Source: Bradyrhizobium sp. CCBAU 53421
GTDB lineage: Bacteria; Pseudomonadota; Alphaproteobacteria; Rhizobiales; Xanthobacteraceae
Length of the DNA stretch: 64,000 bases
Direction of reading: 5' to 3'
Assembly (NCBI RefSeq): GCF_015291625.1
Contig: NZ_CP030047.1
Span: 1,550,001 to 1,614,000, forward strand
The position numbers were made by a program, and so were the translations under genes. Positions 1 to 8,958 of the stretch are shown in pieces; the stretch's first letter is position 1, and the number at the start of each line of letters is the position of its first letter. Below the pieces are notes generated by a model. The model worked only from the letters and a program-made list of their open reading frames with translations, did no database searches and had not been told where the DNA came from.

Positions 1-1313
1 CGGCCGCGTGCCAGCAGCTTGCCGGCCTCGATCAGAGCCTTGATGACAGCTTCGTTGGCGTCGCCCTTCTCGCCCTTGTCGTTGAGCACGCGCTTGCCGG
101 TGAAGCCCGGCGCCTGCGCGGTGTAGGCGCCGTTCTCGTCGACGGTGTAGGGGATCGCAGTCGGGATGCCGCGCGCATCGAGCTCGCGGGTGTTGGCCGT
201 CCAGACGTCGAAGTCCTCGCGGCCGTGGCTCGGTGCGGTGTGCACGAAGCCGGTGCCGGTGTCGTCGGTGACATGTTCGCCGGCGAGCAGCGGCACGGTG
301 AATTCGTAGCCGCCGCCAAAGCCGCGCAGCGGATGGGCGCATTCCACCGCGTCCAGCGTGTCGCCGGGAATATCGCGGACCTTCTCATAGGAGGTGACGC
401 GCGCCTGCTTGAACACCTCCGCGGCGAGCGCATCGGCCAGGATCAGGAGATCGCCGGTCTTCGCCCAATTGTCGGCGGGCGCATCGGTCACCTTGTAGAG
501 GCCGTAGGCGATCTTCGGCGAGAACGAGATCGCGCGGTTGCCGGGCAGCGTCCACGGCGTGGTGGTCCAGATCACGACCGAGGCATTGGCCAGCGCGCCA
601 TGCGCCGGCGAGGTGACCGGAAATTTCACCCACACCATGTCGGAAGTGTAGTCCTCGTATTCGACCTCGGCTTCGGCCAGCGCGGTCTTCTCCACCACGC
701 TCCACATCACCGGCTTGGAGCCGCGATACAGCGTGCCGTTGGCGGCGAACTTCATCAGCTCGCGGGCGATCTGCGCTTCGGCCGGATAGCTCATCGTCTG
801 GTAGGGATGGTCCCAGTCGCCGATGATGCCGAGCCGCTTGAACTCCTCGCGCTGTACGTTGATCCAGTGCGTCGCATAGGCGCGGCATTCCCTGCGGAAC
901 GCGACCATCGCGGCGGAGTCGCGGAAGTCGGGCTTCGGCTTGCCCTTGGAGCGGTAGTTCTCCTCCTCGATCTTCCATTCGATCGGCAGGCCGTGGCAGT
1001 CCCAGCCCGGCACGTAGTTGGAGTCGAAGCCGAGCATCTGCTGGCTCTTGGTCACGACGTCCTTGAGGATCTTGTTCAGCGCATGGCCGATATGGATGTT
1101 GCCGTTGGCGTAGGGCGGCCCGTCATGCAGCACGAATTTGGCGCGGCGCTCGGCTGCCCGGCGAAGCCTGTCGTAGAGGCCGATGTCGTTCCAGTATTTC
1201 AGGATTTCCGGCTCGCGCTGGGGCAAGCCGGCGCGCATCGGGAATTCCGTCTGCGGCAGGTAAAGGGTCTTGGAATAGTCGTTAGCGTCGGTCTTTTGCG
1301 GCTTGTCGGACAT
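1..1313 (-). CDS. ileS: Isoleucyl-tRNA synthetase, N-terminal part (runs off the window)
   Basis: Cytoplasmic class I aminoacyl-tRNA synthetase that charges tRNA-Ile. Only the first 437 or so residues lie in the window; the rest continues beyond base 1. The ATG at 1313-1311 opens with [17 protein letters not shown]. The class I HIGH signature sits at residues 74-77 in the context [12 protein letters not shown], followed by the typical [11 protein letters not shown] segment. The KMSKS loop and anticodon-binding domain are outside the window. It is the last gene of a minus-strand run (ribF, acetyltransferase, ileS), about 210 bases after the acetyltransferase. Family assignment is secure; nothing looks truncated other than by the window edge. 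Confidence 0.96.
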   Translation of the reverse strand, partial: MSDKPQKTDANDYSKTLYLPQTEFPMRAGLPQREPEILKYWNDIGLYDRLRRAAERRAKFVLHDGPPYANGNIHIGHALNKILKDVVTKSQQMLGFDSNYVPGWDCHGLPIEWKIEEENYRSKGKPKPDFRDSAAMVAFRRECRAYATHWINVQREEFKRLGIIGDWDHPYQTMSYPAEAQIARELMKFAANGTLYRGSKPVMWSVVEKTALAEAEVEYEDYTSDMVWVKFPVTSPAHGALANASVVIWTTTPWTLPGNRAISFSPKIAYGLYKVTDAPADNWAKTGDLLILADALAAEVFKQARVTSYEKVRDIPGDTLDAVECAHPLRGFGGGYEFTVPLLAGEHVTDDTGTGFVHTAPSHGREDFDVWTANTRELDARGIPTAIPYTVDENGAYTAQAPGFTGKRVLNDKGEKGDANEAVIKALIEAGKLLARG

Positions 1314-1525
1314 GAAGGCTCTGATTTGGCAGGTGCGGGCGCGGATACGCGATCAATCGCGGGTGAAAACGGCGAAAGTCCCGGTCTTGCGCCGAGCCTT
1401 CAGGCTCAGGCGGAAGCCGGGCCGCTAATCCGTATGATGCGCCGCGAAAACATGGGGTTTCCATAGCAGCCAAGCGGGGAAATCGCAAAGCCCCCGCCAC
1501 CTTAAATCCGTCCAAGCCAGGGCCC

Positions 1526-2074
1526 CTAAACCGGCCGCCGCCGGGCCGGATTTCCCGCCACGATCGTGCCCGGAGCGACGTCCCGCGTCACCACGCTGCC
1601 GGCCCCGACCAGGGCGCCGTCGCCGACCGTGACCCCGGGCAGGATGATGGCACCGCCGCCAATCCAGACGTCGCTACCGATCCGGATCGGGCGGCCGAAT
1701 TCCAGCCCGGCGCGCCGGGTTTCGGCATCGCGTGGGTGGTCGGCGGTATAGATCTGCACCGCGGGCCCGATCTGGGTGCGATCCCCGATTGTGACCTCGA
1801 CGACGTCGAGGATCACGCAATTGAAGTTGAGGAACACGCCGTCGCCGAGGCTGATATTGCTGCCGTAATCGCAGAAGAACGGCGGGCGGATCACGGCGTC
1901 CTTGCCGACCTTGCGGAAGCGTGCGGAGAGCTGTGCGTGCAGCTCGGCCGCGGACGAGGCGCCTGACGAATTGTAGCGCGCCATCCAATGTTCCGCCGCG
2001 GTGTGGTCGGCGGCGAGCTCCGCATCCGGGCGATAGAGCTCGCCCGCCAGCATTTTCTCTTTCTCTGTCTTCAA
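1526..2074 (-). CDS. maa: Maltose/sugar O-acetyltransferase (left-handed beta-helix, LacA/NodL family)
   Basis: Transfers acetyl from acetyl-CoA to a sugar hydroxyl; trimeric cytoplasmic enzymes of the hexapeptide-repeat family. The 182-residue protein has the N-terminal family signature EKMLAGELYRPD, the active-site His in the context IYTADHPRDAETR, and C-terminal hexapeptide repeats (GGGAIILPGVTVGDGALVGAGSVV). I chose the TTG at 2074-2072, which overlaps the ribF stop as TTGA and gives the usual KEKMLAGELY start; an ATG four codons before LAGELY is the alternative. The overlap implies translational coupling with ribF. The true sugar acceptor cannot be read from sequence; 'maa' is a family name. 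Confidence 0.85.
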   Translation of the reverse strand: MKTEKEKMLAGELYRPDAELAADHTAAEHWMARYNSSGASSAAELHAQLSARFRKVGKDAVIRPPFFCDYGSNISLGDGVFLNFNCVILDVVEVTIGDRTQIGPAVQIYTADHPRDAETRRAGLEFGRPIRIGSDVWIGGGAIILPGVTVGDGALVGAGSVVTRDVAPGTIVAGNPARRRPV

Positions 2075-3054
2075 CCAATCACTCCGAGCCGCGGGAACGC
2101 GTCCGGCGCTGCGGCAAGGTGCGCGCGCGCCTTGGCGCTGTCGTCATCCATCTGGCGTATCAACGCCTCGATGGTGTCGAATTTCAGCTCTTCGCGAATG
2201 AAACCGATGAATGCGACATCGAGGACCGCATCGTAGAGATCGCCCTTGAAGTCGAACAGGAATACTTCGAGCAGCGGCGCGCCGTTGTCGAAGGTCGGGC
2301 GGCGGCCGAAGCTGGCGACGCCATCGAACCGCACCTTGTCGTTGCCCTGAGCCTTGCCGACCCGCACCGCATAGATGCCGTGCTTCAAGCCGCAATGCTT
2401 GTCGAGGCGGATGTTGGCGGTGGGGTAACCGAGGTCGCGGCCGCGCTTCTCGCCATGGATCACCTTGCCGGTGACGAACCATGGTCCGCCCAGCATCGTG
2501 GTGGCTTCGTCGACCTGGCCTTCGGCGAGCGCCATGCGGATGGCGCTGGAGGAGACCGGACGCTCCTCGATGTCGACATGGGCCTGGACATCGACCTCGA
2601 TGCCGAGTCGCGGCGCCTCGCTGACGAGCAGGCTCGGCGAGCCGACCCGACCCTTGCCGAAATGGAAGTCGTAGCCGACCGCGATCCCGCTGATGCCGAG
2701 CCGGCCGATCAGGTCATGGTGAATGAAATCCTGCGCCGTGGTGCCGGCGCGCGCCTTGTCGAAGGTCATGACGACGGCGCCGGCGAGGCCGGTGGCCGCG
2801 AGCAGCCGCAGCTTGTTGGTCTCGTCCGTGAGGCGGAATTGCGGGGTGTTCGGGCTGAAGAAACTGCGCGGATGCGGTTCGAAGGTCACGGCGAGCGCGG
2901 GCACGCCGCGCGTCTTGCCCATCGCCAGCGCCGCGCCGATCACGGCGCGGTGACCAAGATGGACGCCGTCGAAATTTCCCATCGCGACTACGGCGCCCTT
3001 CGGAATGGTGCTTTCGGGGGTGTTGTCGCGGATAACGGTAAAGCCGGTGCTCAT
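2071..3054 (-). CDS. ribF: Bifunctional riboflavin kinase / FAD synthetase
   Basis: Converts riboflavin to FMN and then to FAD. The 327-residue protein has the FAD synthetase (nucleotidyl transferase) half first, with GNFDGVHLGHRAVI near residues 27-40 and the later SSSAIRMALAEG segment, followed by the riboflavin kinase half (GYPTANIRLDKHCGLKHGIY). Length and order match the bacterial family. It starts at ATG 3054 and overlaps the following acetyltransferase by four bases. It is not under a visible FMN riboswitch here; the riboswitch in this window controls ribH at 25.5 kb. Confidence 0.96.
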   Translation of the reverse strand: MSTGFTVIRDNTPESTIPKGAVVAMGNFDGVHLGHRAVIGAALAMGKTRGVPALAVTFEPHPRSFFSPNTPQFRLTDETNKLRLLAATGLAGAVVMTFDKARAGTTAQDFIHHDLIGRLGISGIAVGYDFHFGKGRVGSPSLLVSEAPRLGIEVDVQAHVDIEERPVSSSAIRMALAEGQVDEATTMLGGPWFVTGKVIHGEKRGRDLGYPTANIRLDKHCGLKHGIYAVRVGKAQGNDKVRFDGVASFGRRPTFDNGAPLLEVFLFDFKGDLYDAVLDVAFIGFIREELKFDTIEALIRQMDDDSAKARAHLAAAPDAFPRLGVIG

Positions 3055-3268
3055 GTCAGGGATTCTTCAAGGATTCTTAAGCATGATTGTTGCGGGCCGG
3101 ACCGTGACGCGGCGGCGGCGTGGAAGTCAAGCTTAGCGAAAATCGCGTCAAATCCGTAACAATCCGGATTCAGCCGGTTAACGCGCTGTTTAACGGCTGC
3201 TGTTAGTCGTTGGCGGAAAGCTGCGTTCGTGCAGAAGCCAAGTTGCGTCAGGTGTTTTGGGGGGAAAG

Positions 3269-3664
3269 ATGGCGGTTGATTTGTCCATGCCGGTTCTGGT
3301 GGTTGATGATTACAGCACCATGATCCGCATCATCCGGAATCTTCTCAAGCAGCTTGGATTCGAGAATATCGACGACGCCTCCGACGGCTCTGCGGCGCTC
3401 AACAAGATGCGCGGCAAGAAGTATGGCCTGGTGATTTCCGACTGGAACATGGAGCCGATGACCGGCTACGATTTGCTCAAGGAAGTCCGCGCCGACCCCA
3501 ATCTTGCGACCACGCCCTTCATCATGATCACGGCGGAATCCAAGACCGAGAACGTGATCGCGGCCAAGAAGGCCGGCGTGAACAACTACATCGTCAAGCC
3601 GTTCAATGCGGCGACGCTGAAGACCAAGATCGAGGCGGTCTTCCCGGACATGGCGACGGCGTAA
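3269..3664 (+). CDS. cheY: CheY-type single-domain response regulator
   Basis: A stand-alone receiver domain of 131 residues with no output domain, as in CheY, which carries phosphate from CheA to the flagellar motor. The acidic pocket D13-D14, phosphoacceptor D58 (LVISDWNMEPMTG), the ITAES switch Thr and the NYIVKPF Lys are all present. The ATG at 3269 is preceded by a strong GGGGGGAAAG ribosome-binding site; an upstream TTG in frame would add four residues and is less likely. It has no che neighbours, so the role in chemotaxis is inferred from the sequence; another phosphorelay is possible. Confidence 0.85.
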   Translation: MAVDLSMPVLVVDDYSTMIRIIRNLLKQLGFENIDDASDGSAALNKMRGKKYGLVISDWNMEPMTGYDLLKEVRADPNLATTPFIMITAESKTENVIAAKKAGVNNYIVKPFNAATLKTKIEAVFPDMATA

Positions 3665-4010
3665 GCGCCGTTCATCGCATCACGATTCATCCTCATCTCA
3701 TAGCGCGTCAGCGAATGACCAGCGTCGCGTCACCCTGAGGAGCCGCGAAGCGGCGTCTCGAAGGGTCGACGGCCCGGCTGGTGGCCGTGCATCCTTCGAG
3801 ACGCGCGCAAGAGCGCGCTCCTCAGGATGACGGGACTAAAGCATGATGCGATTGCGCGATTTCGGAATTTTGGAAAAATATTCCTGAGTTGCCCGACGTG
3901 TCAAGTCGCCCGGTCGACCATCAGCCGCCCCCGGCTACTGTGCATGGGGTTGTTTTCGATATTTTGGCGGCGCGCCCCTGCGACGGGCCGCTTGCGGGCG
4001 CAGTGGGTCC
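3665..4010. other. Convergent intergenic region with one repeat and no gene
   Basis: This 346-base gap lies between the stops of the CheY gene (plus) and the HAD gene (minus). It holds one palindromic repeat (3728-3832, listed separately) and about 170 bases of lower-GC sequence in which I see no coding region, tRNA or clear terminator. Confidence 0.6.
3728..3832. repeat. Palindromic intergenic repeat, family B, copy 1
   Basis: An inverted repeat of about 105 bases. It opens with CGTCACCCTGAGGAGC and closes with the near complement GCTCCTCAGGATGACG, with CTCGAAGGGT and ATCCTTCGAG as inner complementary arms. A second copy lies at 23159-23277. It sits between convergent genes. The structure can fold as RNA on either strand; function unknown. 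Confidence 0.85.
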
Positions 4011-4865
4011 CTACCACTTCAGCTCACGCATCAGCGCGCGCGGCGGATGGCCGAACAATTCCTTGATCGAGGCCGCATCGAGCTGCTCGATGCCCTCGAA
4101 CTGCTCGGAATGGATGCCGCGGGTGACGAACAAAAGATCGATGCCGAAGCCGTGGGCGCCGGTGAGATCGGTGCGCACGGAATCGCCGATCGCGAGCACG
4201 CGGCTGAGTTCGGTCGGACGCCCGCGGCGCTCGGCGGCCAGCGCCATCGCGCGCTCGTAGATCGGCCGGTGCGGCTTGCCGTAGAACACCGCCTCGCCAC
4301 CGAGCTCGCGATAGAGCTCGGCAACCGCGCCGGCGCAGTAGATCAGCCGGTCGCCGCGCTCGACCACGATATCAGGATTGGCGCAGACCAGCGTCAGCTT
4401 GCGTTCGAGCGCCTTGAGCAGCGTGTCGCGATAATCCTCGGCGGATTCGGTCTCGTCGTCGAACAGGCCGGTGCAGATGATGTAGTCGGCCTGCTCCAGC
4501 GGCACCAAGGTGGCGTCGAGGCCGCGATGGATCGAGCTGTCGCGCTCCGGACCGATCCAGAAGATCTTCTGACCGGGATGATCTGCCACGAAATGGCGCG
4601 TCAGGTCGCCCGAGGAGACGATCGCGTCATAGGTCTCGTCGGCGACGCCGAGCTTGCGCAGCTGGCGCTGCACGGAATCGGCCGGCCGCGGCGCGTTGGT
4701 GATCAGGATGACGGTGCCGCCCTGCTGGCGGAACGTGTGCAGCGCCTCGCAGGCCTCGGGAAAGGATTCGAGCCCGTTGTGCACCACGCCCCAGATGTCC
4801 GACAGCACGACGTCGACGTCGCCGGTGAGGTCGCGCAGCCGCTCGACGAAACGCAGCGATGTCAT
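4011..4865 (-). CDS. HAD-superfamily class IIA hydrolase (TIGR01459-like)
   Basis: A 284-residue cytoplasmic phosphatase-like protein of the subfamily that includes NagD and p-nitrophenyl phosphatases. The nucleophile motif is DVVLSDIWGVVHNG near residues 18-31, motif II is ILITNAPRP, and the C-terminal metal-binding motif is VLAIGDSVRTDLTGAHGFG. The subfamily is widespread in Alphaproteobacteria, with no substrate that I can name. The stop is 15 bases upstream of nothing coding on the same strand; the preceding gene (EAL protein) ends 15 bases before its start, so the two may share a transcript. Confidence 0.85.
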   Translation of the reverse strand: MTSLRFVERLRDLTGDVDVVLSDIWGVVHNGLESFPEACEALHTFRQQGGTVILITNAPRPADSVQRQLRKLGVADETYDAIVSSGDLTRHFVADHPGQKIFWIGPERDSSIHRGLDATLVPLEQADYIICTGLFDDETESAEDYRDTLLKALERKLTLVCANPDIVVERGDRLIYCAGAVAELYRELGGEAVFYGKPHRPIYERAMALAAERRGRPTELSRVLAIGDSVRTDLTGAHGFGIDLLFVTRGIHSEQFEGIEQLDAASIKELFGHPPRALMRELKW

Positions 4866-4880
4866 GATGCGAACCGCGGG

Positions 4881-6293
4881 TTAATTCGGCCCGAGCGCCC
4901 GGCGCGCCAGCGCGGCGTTGCCGGTTGCGCGTGGCGGTGCTGCGGGGCTGGAGACGGGTGCGGAAGTGCTGGCGCCATTGAAGTCCTGGGGCTTGGTCTG
5001 CGGAGTATCGGCGGTAGCAGATGCCCCTTCCGGCCGCAACGGCCGCGGCGGCGCGAACAGGAAGCCCTGGCCGAACCGGACGTCGTAGTCGAGCAGGTCG
5101 ACCACCGAGCGCTCGCCCTCGATCCGTTCGGCGATCAGGTCGATGCCGTAGCGGCCGAGCAGGTCGGACAGATCGGAGGGATCGATATCTGACGTCGCGC
5201 TCTGCCTCGCGTCGAGCAGCAGCGCGGCCGGCACCTTGATGAAGCGGACGCCGCGATCGGCGAGCTCGCGCGGCTCGAGGCGGAGATCGGTGACGTGGTC
5301 GATCGAGAACCGGTAGCCGCGCTGCGACAGCGCCGCCAGATTCTCGCTTTCGACCGGGCCGAGATTGCGGAAGGTCGCCTGCTTGAACTCGAGCACGAAG
5401 GAGGGCGCCAGCGCGCGGTTGGCCTCGAGGAAGTCGAGACACTGGGTGAAGTGCTGCGGGCTGGACAGCGTCGCCGCCGAGACGTTGCAGAACACGCCGA
5501 CATCCTTGCTGCGGATCATCAGGCGGCGCAGCACCTGGACGCAGCGAAGCATCACCATGTGGTCGATGCGGCCGATCAGGCCGCCGACCTCGGCCGCCTC
5601 GATGAAATCTTCGGCGGCAAGCACCTGGTCGCGCTCGTCGCGCAGCCGCGTCACCGCCTCGTAGTAGCGCACCTTGCGCTGCGGCAGCGTCACCATCGGC
5701 TGCAGGTAGATGTCGAGGCGGTTCTCGTCGATGGCGTGCCTGATCGCGCCGATGAGCTGGGTCTGGCTGCGCGAGATCGGTGATGGCGGCGCAGGTGGCG
5801 GCGTGGGCGCAAACACGGCGGTCGGTGCCGGCGCGGCCGGTTGCAGCAGATCGTCGCGCGGCGAGGCGACCGGCTGCGCCACCGGAGCTGCCGCCAGCAG
5901 GTCCTCATGATGAGCGACGGATGCCGCAAGCTGCCGCACCAGCCCGCCGAGTTCGTTGATCTCGCCGGCCATGCCCTGGATCCGGTCGGCGCCGGTGGAG
6001 TTCGCCGAGGCGACGCGGCCTTCGACCGCGGCCAGCCGGCGGCCGAATTCGGCGACCTGGCGGGCGAGGTCGGCGGTGCCGCGCGACAGATCCGCGATCT
6101 GGCCGCCGACATCGCTGCGGTCGCGGAGCCGCATCGAGACGGCGTTGTAGAGGATCAGGCAGGTGAGGGCGGTGAGCGCCACGATCGCCGATTCCGATCC
6201 GCTGATGCCAGCCACCGAATACAGCACGAAGCCGAGCGAGGCTGCGACCAGCACCATGCAGATGGCGATGAAGATCGTCGAAATGCGAATCAT
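4881..6293 (-). CDS. Membrane protein with coiled coil and degenerate EAL domain, TipF-like
   Basis: 470 residues. Two N-terminal hydrophobic helices (about 6-28 and 35-52) are followed by a heptad-rich coiled coil (about 60-125), a Pro/Ala-rich linker, an EAL domain (about 175-415) and a low-complexity tail. Several catalytic positions of c-di-GMP phosphodiesterases are altered: the EAL box reads YEAVTRL, and the DDFG box reads IDHVTD. NVS, IKV and an AERIEGE segment remain. Domain order and the degenerate catalytic site resemble TipF of Caulobacter, a c-di-GMP-binding flagellar-assembly factor. The TipF assignment is inference; an active phosphodiesterase looks unlikely. Confidence 0.75.
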   Translation of the reverse strand: MIRISTIFIAICMVLVAASLGFVLYSVAGISGSESAIVALTALTCLILYNAVSMRLRDRSDVGGQIADLSRGTADLARQVAEFGRRLAAVEGRVASANSTGADRIQGMAGEINELGGLVRQLAASVAHHEDLLAAAPVAQPVASPRDDLLQPAAPAPTAVFAPTPPPAPPSPISRSQTQLIGAIRHAIDENRLDIYLQPMVTLPQRKVRYYEAVTRLRDERDQVLAAEDFIEAAEVGGLIGRIDHMVMLRCVQVLRRLMIRSKDVGVFCNVSAATLSSPQHFTQCLDFLEANRALAPSFVLEFKQATFRNLGPVESENLAALSQRGYRFSIDHVTDLRLEPRELADRGVRFIKVPAALLLDARQSATSDIDPSDLSDLLGRYGIDLIAERIEGERSVVDLLDYDVRFGQGFLFAPPRPLRPEGASATADTPQTKPQDFNGASTSAPVSSPAAPPRATGNAALARRALGPN

Positions 6294-6468
6294 GTCGCGC
6301 GCCCGCGCCCTCTCTCCGAACGTCCCCGGAGCGCTAGCTTAGCACCATTGTTGATTCGACGGGCCTGCGATCTTCGGAACCGGCTGGAACTGCACACGAT
6401 TTTCGCTTCACCCAGGCTGGCTTTCGCCGGGCTCCGTCATCGCCCGGAGCCGGCCGCGGGTGCGCCGG

Positions 6469-7428
6469 TCAGAGGTCGGCGGCGGCGATCCAGAACACCT
6501 CGCCCTCGGAGTCCTCGGTGTCGAGCCAGAGCAGCGGCAGGTTGGGATAGGCGGCCTCGAGATTGTCGCGGCCGCGGCCGATCTCGCAGAGCAGCCCGCC
6601 ATGCGGGGTCAGATGCTGCCTCGCCTCATCGAGCAGGCGGCGGACGATATCGAGCCCGTCGGCGCCGCCGTCGAACGCGATCTTTGGCTCGGCGCGGCAC
6701 TCGCGCGGCAGCGCGGCCATGCCTCTAGCATCGACATAGGGCGGGTTCGAGATGATCAGATCGTAGTGCCGGTTGCCGAGCGGCTTGAACAGGTCGCCGC
6801 GATGGAGCGTTAGGCGGTCGTCGAGGCCGTGATCGGCGACGTTGCGCGCGGCGACCTCGAGCGCATCCTTTGAAATATCCACTGCGTCGACCGCGGCATT
6901 GGCGAAATGCCGTGCGGCCAGGATCGCAAGGCAGCCGGATCCGGTGCAGAGGTCGAGCACGCTTTCGACCTCGGCGGGATCGCCGATCAGCGAGGTGCCG
7001 TCCTCGTCGCCGCCGAAATGCGAATCCAGCAATTCGCCGATGAAGGAGCGTGGCACGATGGTGCGCTCGTCGACATAGAACGGGAGGCCGCGCATATAGA
7101 CCTTGTTGACGAGATAGGCGGCCGGCTTTCGCGTTGCGATCCGCCGCTCGATTAGGTCGAGGATCTGCTTGCCCTCGGCCACGGTGACCCGCGCGGTCGC
7201 GAAATTCTCGAACTGGTCGGGATGCAGATGCAGCGTCTCTGAGATCAGGAACGCGGCCTCGGCCACCGGATCGGTGGTGCCGTGCGCGAACACCAGCTTC
7301 GCCGCGTTGAAGCGGCTGACCGCGTAGCGCAGGAAATCGAACAGGGTGTGGAGCTCGCCGGCGCCGACCTTGGGCGCTTTCGGCGCGGCAGGGCTGCGCC
7401 TGGCCGGCACTTTGCTGCGCTTGGCCAT
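6469..7428 (-). CDS. prmB: Ribosomal protein L3 (uL3) N5-glutamine methyltransferase
   Basis: SAM-dependent protein methyltransferase of the HemK/PrmB family, which methylates a Gln side chain, in PrmB's case on ribosomal protein L3. The 319-residue protein has an N-terminal basic tail rich in Ala and Pro, a HemK-type helical domain, the SAM motif VLDLCTGSGCLAILAA, and the catalytic NPPYVD signature (LIISNPPYVDARG). An N-terminal PPFYVDERTIVPRSFIGELL segment favours PrmB over PrmC. Its ATG overlaps the moaE stop by one base, so it is translated from the moa transcript. The link to Mo cofactor genes is positional only. Confidence 0.88.
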   Translation of the reverse strand: MAKRSKVPARRSPAAPKAPKVGAGELHTLFDFLRYAVSRFNAAKLVFAHGTTDPVAEAAFLISETLHLHPDQFENFATARVTVAEGKQILDLIERRIATRKPAAYLVNKVYMRGLPFYVDERTIVPRSFIGELLDSHFGGDEDGTSLIGDPAEVESVLDLCTGSGCLAILAARHFANAAVDAVDISKDALEVAARNVADHGLDDRLTLHRGDLFKPLGNRHYDLIISNPPYVDARGMAALPRECRAEPKIAFDGGADGLDIVRRLLDEARQHLTPHGGLLCEIGRGRDNLEAAYPNLPLLWLDTEDSEGEVFWIAAADL

Positions 7429-7895
7429 CAGGATTTGGTCCAGCGCGCGGCGGCCGCGTCGTCATGGTCGCGCGCCTCGATCCAGCTCGTGCCGCGCGCG
7501 CTCTCCTCACGCTTCCAGAACGGAGCGTTGGTCTTGAGATAGTCCATCAGGAACTCGGCTGCCTCGAACGCGGCCTGCCGGTGCGCCGAGGCGGTCACGA
7601 CCAGCACGATGTTCTCGCCCGGCGCGATGCGGCCAAAGCGATGGATGATGGTGAGCCCCTGTAACGGCCAGCGCGCCAGCGCCTCGTCGGCGTGGCGTCC
7701 GATCTCGGCTTCCGCCATGCCAGGGTAATGTTCGAGCGTCAGCGCGGCAATCGGCTCACCCTGTTCGCTGCCGCGGCAGATGCCGCTGAAGCTGACCACG
7801 GCGCCGACATCGGTGCGGCCCTTGCTTAAGGCCGCGATCTCCTGCGCGACGTCGAAGTCGGCTTGCTGGATACGGATGGTCGCTGCAACGGTCAT
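7428..7895 (-). CDS. moaE: Molybdopterin synthase catalytic subunit
   Basis: Large subunit of MPT synthase; with thiocarboxylated MoaD it inserts sulfur into precursor Z to form molybdopterin in the cytoplasm. 155 residues. The conserved segments include GAVVSFSGICRG, the LEHYPGMAE block, HRFGRIAPGE, and the HRQAAFEA...FLMDYLKTNAPFWKRE region containing the catalytic lysines. It starts 8 bases after moaD and overlaps prmB by one base. The product would serve molybdenum enzymes such as the CO dehydrogenase encoded at 27.5-31.3 kb. Confidence 0.96.
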   Translation of the reverse strand: MTVAATIRIQQADFDVAQEIAALSKGRTDVGAVVSFSGICRGSEQGEPIAALTLEHYPGMAEAEIGRHADEALARWPLQGLTIIHRFGRIAPGENIVLVVTASAHRQAAFEAAEFLMDYLKTNAPFWKREESARGTSWIEARDHDDAAAARWTKS

Positions 7896-7903
7896 GGATA
7901 GAT

Positions 7904-8155
7904 TTAGCCGCCGGTCATCGGCGGAAAGAACGCGATCTCGCGGGCGCCGATGATTGCCGCATCCTGCTTGACATGGGCGTGGTCGATCGCGGCGCGGATC
8001 ACGGTCGGCTTCTCGAAGGCGTGGGCGTAGCCGTCGTCGCGCGCGGCAAGCCAGCCGATCAGCTCGCCGACGGTGCGCACCTCGGCCGGCGGCTCGACGA
8101 TCTCTTCGGCCTTGCCGATGCGCTCACGCACCCAGGCGAAATATTTCAGCTTCAT
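7904..8155 (-). CDS. moaD: Molybdopterin synthase sulfur-carrier subunit
   Basis: Ubiquitin-like sulfur carrier of 83 residues ending in the required Gly-Gly (FFPPMTGG), whose C-terminal thiocarboxylate donates sulfur to MoaE. The N-terminus MKLKYFAWVRERIG is typical of MoaD. Its ATG overlaps the pgsA stop (ATGA) and moaE follows after 8 bases, so the three genes are almost certainly co-translated. Confidence 0.95.
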   Translation of the reverse strand: MKLKYFAWVRERIGKAEEIVEPPAEVRTVGELIGWLAARDDGYAHAFEKPTVIRAAIDHAHVKQDAAIIGAREIAFFPPMTGG

Positions 8156-8766
8156 CCCTCATCCTCCTTGATGAGGTGATGGATGCCGGCCCGGAAGTAA
8201 TCCCAGCCGGTGTAGATCGTGAAGATCGCCGACATCCAGAGCAGCACGATGCCGATCAAAGTGGTCGCCGGAAACACCTGCTCACCCGCCTCGCCAGCGA
8301 TCAGGAAGCCGATCGCCACCAGCTGGATCGTGGTCTTCCATTTTGCGAGCTTGGTGACGGGCACGCTGACCCTGAGCCCCGCGAGATATTCGCGCAGGCC
8401 CGAGACCAGGATCTCGCGGCACAGGATCACGATCGCGGCCCACAGCGTCCAGCCATGGATCGAGTTGTCGGCGGCCAGCATCAGCAGGCTGGAGGCGACC
8501 AAAAGCTTGTCGGCGATCGGATCGAGCATCCGGCCGAAGGCGGACTGCTGGTCCCACATCCGGGCGTAATAGCCGTCGAGATAGTCGGTGATCCCTGCCG
8601 CGATGAACACGGCCAGCGCCACCCAGCGCAGCCACAGCGGGCCGTCCAGGATCGACTGCCAGTAGACGCAGCCGATCACCACCGGGATCGCGGCGATCCG
8701 GGCGTAGGTCAGGATATTCGGGAGGGACAAGGTCTTGGTCTGTCCCCGGGTCGTCGCGATGTTCAT
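8152..8766 (-). CDS. pgsA: CDP-diacylglycerol-glycerol-3-phosphate 3-phosphatidyltransferase
   Basis: Inner-membrane enzyme that makes phosphatidylglycerol phosphate, committing CDP-DAG to acidic phospholipids. About 204 residues with several membrane helices. The CDP-alcohol phosphotransferase signature D-G-x2-A-R-x8-G-x3-D-x3-D is visible as YLDGYYARMWDQQSAFG followed by RMLDPIADK. I placed the start at ATG 8766 (MNIATTRGQ); a TTG four codons earlier is possible. It overlaps moaD by four bases and follows uvrC after roughly 190 bases. Confidence 0.92.
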   Translation of the reverse strand: MNIATTRGQTKTLSLPNILTYARIAAIPVVIGCVYWQSILDGPLWLRWVALAVFIAAGITDYLDGYYARMWDQQSAFGRMLDPIADKLLVASSLLMLAADNSIHGWTLWAAIVILCREILVSGLREYLAGLRVSVPVTKLAKWKTTIQLVAIGFLIAGEAGEQVFPATTLIGIVLLWMSAIFTIYTGWDYFRAGIHHLIKEDEG

Positions 8767-8958
8767 CCGTTCTACCAATACCGCTGAAGCGAGAAGGTCA
8801 ACCGTGCGGGCGCCAAAGCGCGGCGAGATTACGCTGAATCGTCATGGCGCCTTAGCCCCTTGTTTATGCATGCTCTTTTCGGAACGTTGCTTCCCATTTT
8901 TCCGCATCATGCCCTAGATGCCCTGTCGCAGGCGACGCCCTGATGACTCGCCTTTGGT

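Noticed and set aside
225..1466. Open frame on the plus strand across ileS
   Set aside because: Antisense to ileS, whose HIGH motif and class I segments read cleanly on the minus strand.
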